Shown: one piece after another, positions 6,890 to 8,960 of the stretch | Layout of the letters: the number at the start of each line of letters is the position of its first letter | How positions within the stretch are numbered: the first letter of the stretch is position 1 | NCBI GenBank assembly: GCA_900549345.1 | Contig: UROC01000079.1 | Coordinates: 1 to 8,960 of the forward strand | Reading direction: 5' to 3' | From: an uncultured Collinsella sp. | Lineage (GTDB): Bacteria; Actinomycetota; Coriobacteriia; Coriobacteriales; Coriobacteriaceae | Length of the DNA stretch: 8,960 nucleotides | Notes under the pieces: model-generated | Database searches by the model: none | The model's input: only the letters and a program-made list of their open reading frames with translations | Told to the model about the DNA's origin: nothing | Position numbers and translations under genes: made by a program

Positions 6890-6927
6890 TTAATAACCCG
6901 CGTCCGTGCGATACGCGAGTTTATTAA
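6890..6927 (-). promoter_or_regulatory. Hairpin in the arcC leader
   Basis: Nested inverted repeats: TTAATAA (6890-6896) with TTATTAA (6921-6927) outside, CGCGT (6899-6903) with ACGCG (6913-6917) inside, joined by a 2/3-nt internal loop, and a 9-nt top loop. This is 12 bp in total, 35 bp ahead of the arcC start. It could be a 5' stabilising stem of the arcC message or a protein-binding palindrome. TATAAA just upstream on the minus strand (about 6932-6937) could be a -10, but no convincing -35 was found. Confidence 0.4.
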
Positions 6928-7302
6928 GGTTTATATTCTCTTTATCGCTCATTTTATTCATTTTGGAAATAGTGGAGCGGTGAACGGTCGTTTTTATCCG
7001 CTCAGCGTACAGAACCCCAGCTCAGACATATCTACGCCATTTACGTGCGACTTTATTTGAATACAGCAAGGATTATGTTGGATTATACAAACTATATCTC
7101 TGCTAAACACAAAACGGACAGCATAATATCTTACTCGCACTATACGAGATTCTATGCACTTATAGGACGAGTATGCATCCCTGCAAAAACATGGGGCTTT
7201 TCATCCAACAAAAAGGATAGTCGATCGTGCTTCACCCTGCGGTAAGCGACTGTGAACAAGTTGCGCTGTGCCCAAGCGTCCAAAAAAATCTAAACAGGGA
7301 TA
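6928..7302. other. Long intergenic region, AT-rich in its centre, no gene recognised
   Basis: It should hold the arcC promoter near its left end. The stretch from about 7040 to 7160 is clearly richer in A and T than the neighbouring genes. A 66-codon frame at 7045-7245 exists, but it has no ribosome binding site, GC-poor codons and no recognisable domain, so it is not called. I see no RNA gene or insertion sequence here. Confidence 0.5.
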
Positions 7303-7331
7303 TTGCTTCGGCTCCCAAGGCGTGATACTTT
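7303..7331 (+). promoter_or_regulatory. Probable promoter of the 7459-8402 operon
   Basis: TTGCTT (7303-7308) and TACTTT (7326-7331) are separated by 17 bp, and TG at 7323-7324 gives an extended -10 (TGATACTTT). Each hexamer alone is only moderate. The expected start near 7338 is just before the first helix of the structured leader, which supports the call. Confidence 0.5.
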
Positions 7332-7337
7332 AGCCAA

Positions 7338-7458
7338 GTACAGCACGGGCTGGGGCGGCAGGCATCTGTCGTGAAGTTTGGGTTCGGCGACCCCGTGGCT
7401 GTCTTCTCCTTTATCCGCCAGCGAGCCCCTTGAGCGACGGATTGAGGAGGTCCTTACT
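7338..7458 (+). ncRNA. Structured 5' leader with a hairpin that buries the Shine-Dalgarno (candidate riboswitch)
   Basis: About 120 nt of untranslated leader precede the ATG at 7459. The first part can fold as a closed domain: CAGCACGGG (7341-7349) pairs with 7392-7401 apart from one bulged G. Inside it, CGGCAG (7356-7361) pairs with CTGTCG (7366-7371), and GGGT (7380-7383) with ACCC (7390-7393), the last competing with part of the closing helix. The second part is a hairpin in which 7406-7417 (CTCCTTTATCCG) pairs with 7438-7449 (CGGATTGAGGAG), 11 pairs including one G-U plus one U-U mismatch. It covers GAGGAG of the ribosome binding site. This is the layout of a translation-controlling riboswitch, but I cannot match it to a known class, and no ligand is claimed. 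Confidence 0.45.
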
Positions 7459-7875
7459 ATGACAAAAATGCTCAAGATTACGCTGAATGGTGAGACGTTT
7501 CTCGCCGACATGCTCTGGGACAAAGCGCCCGAAGCATGCAGATTGTTCGAAGCGTCCTGTCCGGTCGAGTCGCGCATCTTCTCGGCAAAGATTTGCGATA
7601 CCGAGGTGACCTATCCCGTATCGGGCCCCATCGCCAACTACGAGCACATCGAGAATCCCGTCTTTAACGAGCCGGCGGGTGCGGTGAGCTGGTACGGCGG
7701 CTGGTCTTCGGTCTGTATCTTCTTTGATGTTTGCGAGCCTTTTGGCACCTGCAACATGTTTGCCCGCATCTGCGGGGCCGACCGCGAGCGCTTTGCCACC
7801 GCTTGTCGCAACATTTGGGACAATCAGGGCATGTACATCAAAAACGAAATCGTCGAGATCGAAGCGGAGGCCTAA
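7459..7875 (+). CDS. Small cysteine-rich protein, DUF3830/cyclophilin-like
   Basis: A 138-residue soluble protein without signal peptide or membrane segment. The order of features resembles the cyclophilin-like DUF3830 family: an N-terminal strand (LKITLNGETFLADM), a helix starting DKAPEACRLFEASCP, a strand pair with AKICDTEVTYPV, the segment ENPVFNEPAGAVSWYGGWSS (65-84), and a strand VCIFFDV. The family has no settled function. It is unusual in having eight cysteines (27, 34, 46, 86, 92, 98, 105, 116). The ATG at 7459 is 8 nt after a full GAGGAGG, and the frame before it (from 7378) reads into the leader, so the shorter start is taken. It is followed after 5 bp by another gene of the same operon. 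The family assignment is from remembered sequence pattern and is moderate. Confidence 0.75.
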   Translation: MTKMLKITLNGETFLADMLWDKAPEACRLFEASCPVESRIFSAKICDTEVTYPVSGPIANYEHIENPVFNEPAGAVSWYGGWSSVCIFFDVCEPFGTCNMFARICGADRERFATACRNIWDNQGMYIKNEIVEIEAEA

Positions 7876-7880
7876 AGATA

Positions 7881-8402
7881 ATGAATATCGACACCCTGCT
7901 TGTACTCGACCTTTCAGAGTACACCACTTCGCTAGAAGCCCTTGCCGACCAAATGATGCTTGAGGAGCCGCGCGATATCGACTATATGCGTCGCCGCAAG
8001 CTCGACACTGGCCGCGAGTTCGCAGTATGGAACTTTACCGTCGGCTACTGCATGAACGCTGCCGACGCCCTTTCGCTCCTGCGCTCCCAGGCAGCCGAGA
8101 ACGTCAACGGTAACACCGCCGACTTGGCCACCCTCAACAACAGCGCCGCGCGCCTGTGCGACTGGTTCTCGGGCGCCTTTGACGTCACCGGCAAGATGGA
8201 CGATACGACCGCCGTCCTCGCCCGCAGCCGCGACCTCTACGCCCAGGTCGAGACCCATGAGCAGTTTGCCGCCCTCACCCGCGCCACCGAGCGCTATCTG
8301 GTCCAGCTGCAATTTTGGGTCGATCGCCAGATTCCCTGGCCGGCCATCAGCGACCTGGTCCACGGCTACCGTCTGCGCACCGAAACCGGCGAGACAAGGT
8401 AA
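7881..8402 (+). CDS. Hypothetical helical protein, operon partner of the DUF3830-like gene
   Basis: A 173-residue protein that I do not recognise. It appears mostly alpha-helical, acidic at the N-terminus and soluble, with no signal peptide or membrane segment. Conspicuous pieces are the start MNIDTLLVLDLSEYTTSLEA, the basic patch DYMRRRKLDTGREFAVW (34-50), a central Ala/Leu-rich helix region, and LVQLQFWVDRQIPWPAI near the C-terminus. The ATG at 7881 is 5 nt after the stop of the preceding gene, with GCGGAGG about 10 nt upstream inside that gene, so the two are very likely translated from one message. Codon use is the GC-rich kind of the host. A terminator follows at 8459. Confidence 0.8.
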   Translation: MNIDTLLVLDLSEYTTSLEALADQMMLEEPRDIDYMRRRKLDTGREFAVWNFTVGYCMNAADALSLLRSQAAENVNGNTADLATLNNSAARLCDWFSGAFDVTGKMDDTTAVLARSRDLYAQVETHEQFAALTRATERYLVQLQFWVDRQIPWPAISDLVHGYRLRTETGETR

Positions 8403-8458
8403 ACCGGACTAGCAGCACCAACCACACCCCATCACGGGGCCCAAAGTAGTAATCAAGA

Positions 8459-8495
8459 GGCTGGAGACGCAAGCAACAGCGTCCCCAGCCTTTTT
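8459..8495 (+). terminator. Intrinsic terminator after the 7459-8402 operon
   Basis: GGCTGGAGACGC (8459-8470) pairs with GCGTCCCCAGCC (8479-8490), 12 positions with a single A-C mismatch, around an 8-nt loop, and is followed by TTTTT. It lies 56 bp past the stop of the second gene. Confidence 0.85.
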
Positions 8496-8548
8496 GCATG
8501 GTACCGCGCCGGTTCGATGGCTTTGAGACCTAAGCGAATCTTCGCTAT

Positions 8549-8636
8549 CTGCCAATTTCTGTATGATTTGGGTCATTTCTGACTGCCAATTTTTGTACTT
8601 ATAGGGGCAATCCTATCTACCAATTTTTGTCATTTA
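8549..8636 (+). repeat. Three direct repeats with exact 34-bp period ahead of a truncated gene
   Basis: CTGCCAATTTCTGT (8549-8562), CTGCCAATTTTTGT (8583-8596) and CTACCAATTTTTGT (8617-8630) each start 34 bp after the previous one. The bases between are not conserved, except that CTAT precedes the first and third copies. The last copy ends a few bases before the AGGAG ribosome binding site of the frame at 8646. Conserved cores with unconserved spacers suggest binding sites for a protein, possibly the product of the once-intact gene, rather than polymerase slippage. Confidence 0.7.
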
Positions 8637-8645
8637 GGAGTTTTA

Positions 8646-8852
8646 ATGCCACCCAGTAAGATCATTGATGGGCTTTTGAACTGGCAAAACAACTCCAATA
8701 AGGCGTTGCTTGTTATCAGCTCCCCCTCTATACCCAGAGAAGCGCGTGGTTTCGCGGCAATGCCGCGAAACAGCAACCGGGACAAAAGGCCCTGCCAACC
8801 ACGCCCCCCGTTCAGCCCCACAATCCGAGGACGTAGTCGTAGCAGGATCTGA
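8646..8852 (+). pseudogene. Truncated N-terminus of a probable AAA-type (DUF4143-like) ATPase gene
   Basis: A 68-codon frame with a good ribosome binding site (AGGAG, 5 nt before the ATG). Its first 24 residues, MPPSKIIDGLLNWQ then NNSNKALLVI, resemble the start of the common prokaryotic AAA ATPases with a C-terminal DUF4143 domain, in which the hydrophobic strand LLVI is followed at once by a Walker A (GxxxxGKT). Here the text switches to SSPSIPREARG and no Walker A or further ATPase sequence follows in any frame to the window end. So the start region is kept while the body, about 350-400 codons in the family, is gone. The tail after residue 25 is probably not biological protein. The family match is from memory and rests on few residues. 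Confidence 0.45.
8749..8771. repeat. Perfect 10-bp inverted repeat with 3-nt loop
   Basis: GTTTCGCGGC (8749-8758) and GCCGCGAAAC (8762-8771) flank AAT. No T-run follows. It lies just after the point where similarity to the ATPase stops, so it may be linked to the deletion, or may be a remnant of a mobile or repeated palindromic element. Confidence 0.5.
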
Positions 8853-8912
8853 GGGCTGCCCTTCGTGGACATTCCGCAGGACGAAAGAACCCCCGCCGCA
8901 CGAAGTTGAACT

Positions 8913-8952
8913 GCCTCCCATTTCTTGGACACAAGAAATGGGAGGCTTTTTT
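8913..8952 (+). terminator. Strong intrinsic terminator
   Basis: A 15-bp perfect stem, GCCTCCCATTTCTTG (8913-8927) with its complement at 8932-8946, a GACA loop and a run of six T. It is oriented to end plus-strand transcription from the region of the truncated gene and is probably the original terminator of the deleted ATPase gene or of a small RNA from the same promoter. Confidence 0.85.
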
Positions 8953-8960
8953 ATGGCTGG

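Noticed and set aside
5898..6893. Long plus-strand open frame of 331 codons opposite arcC
   Set aside because: It is the mirror of a very GC-rich gene; its product is low-complexity Gly/Ala/Leu/Asp-rich text without domains, whereas the minus strand gives a complete carbamate kinase.
7045..7245. 66-codon plus-strand frame in the AT-rich intergenic region
   Set aside because: There is no ribosome binding site, no recognisable domain, and the codon use is unlike the neighbours; AT-rich sequence gives such frames by chance.
7378..7458. N-terminal extension of the DUF3830-like protein from an ATG-less or upstream start
   Set aside because: A perfect GAGGAGG precedes the ATG at 7459, the upstream residues are Pro/Ser/Ala-rich with no family match, and the region is better explained as structured leader RNA.
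8549..8636. CRISPR array
   Set aside because: The repeated core is only about 14 bp, there are just three copies with imperfect identity, the spacing of 34 bp leaves about 20 bp between cores, and no cas gene is present.

Overview
The window looks like chromosomal DNA of a high-GC, anaerobic, gut-type actinobacterium of the class Coriobacteriia (Collinsella or a near relative). This rests on the GC-rich codon use, on an arginine deiminase (ADI) pathway with a YfcC-type transporter, and on the general protein style. The genus is an inference, not something the sequence proves.

Positions 1-3565 hold a minus-strand ADI operon read as transporter (yfcC/arcD-like), arginine deiminase (arcA), then ornithine carbamoyltransferase (arcB, running off the left edge). 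Strong ribosome binding sites precede each gene, and a GC-rich hairpin lies between arcA and arcB. Positions 3566-3842 form a divergent promoter region with repeated, helically phased operator-like sites. Positions 3843-5745 carry a plus-strand two-gene unit: a second, diverged arginine-deiminase-family protein, followed one base after its stop by an HTH regulator with a LexA/S24-like C-terminal domain whose catalytic residues appear to be lost. Positions 5892-6854 encode carbamate kinase (arcC) on the minus strand with its own terminator and leader hairpin. Together arcA, arcB and arcC give the whole pathway: arginine to citrulline and ammonia, citrulline to ornithine and carbamoyl phosphate, then carbamoyl phosphate to ATP, CO2 and ammonia, with arginine/ornithine exchange by the transporter.

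Positions 6855-7458 are a long, partly AT-rich intergenic region. It ends in a plausible promoter and a structured leader whose last hairpin would bury the Shine-Dalgarno sequence of the next gene. Positions 7459-8402 are a two-gene operon: a small cysteine-rich protein resembling the cyclophilin-like DUF3830 family, and an unrecognised helical protein. A terminator follows. The right end (8549-8960) has three direct repeats at exactly 34-bp spacing before a truncated, probably dead N-terminus of an AAA-type ATPase gene, then a 15-bp perfect terminator stem.

The most promising novelty is the ADI-paralogue/pseudo-S24-regulator pair facing the ADI operon: it could be an arginine (or guanidino-compound) sensing unit. 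The second is the leader RNA at about 7338-7458, which has the layout of a translational riboswitch but matches no class I recognise.
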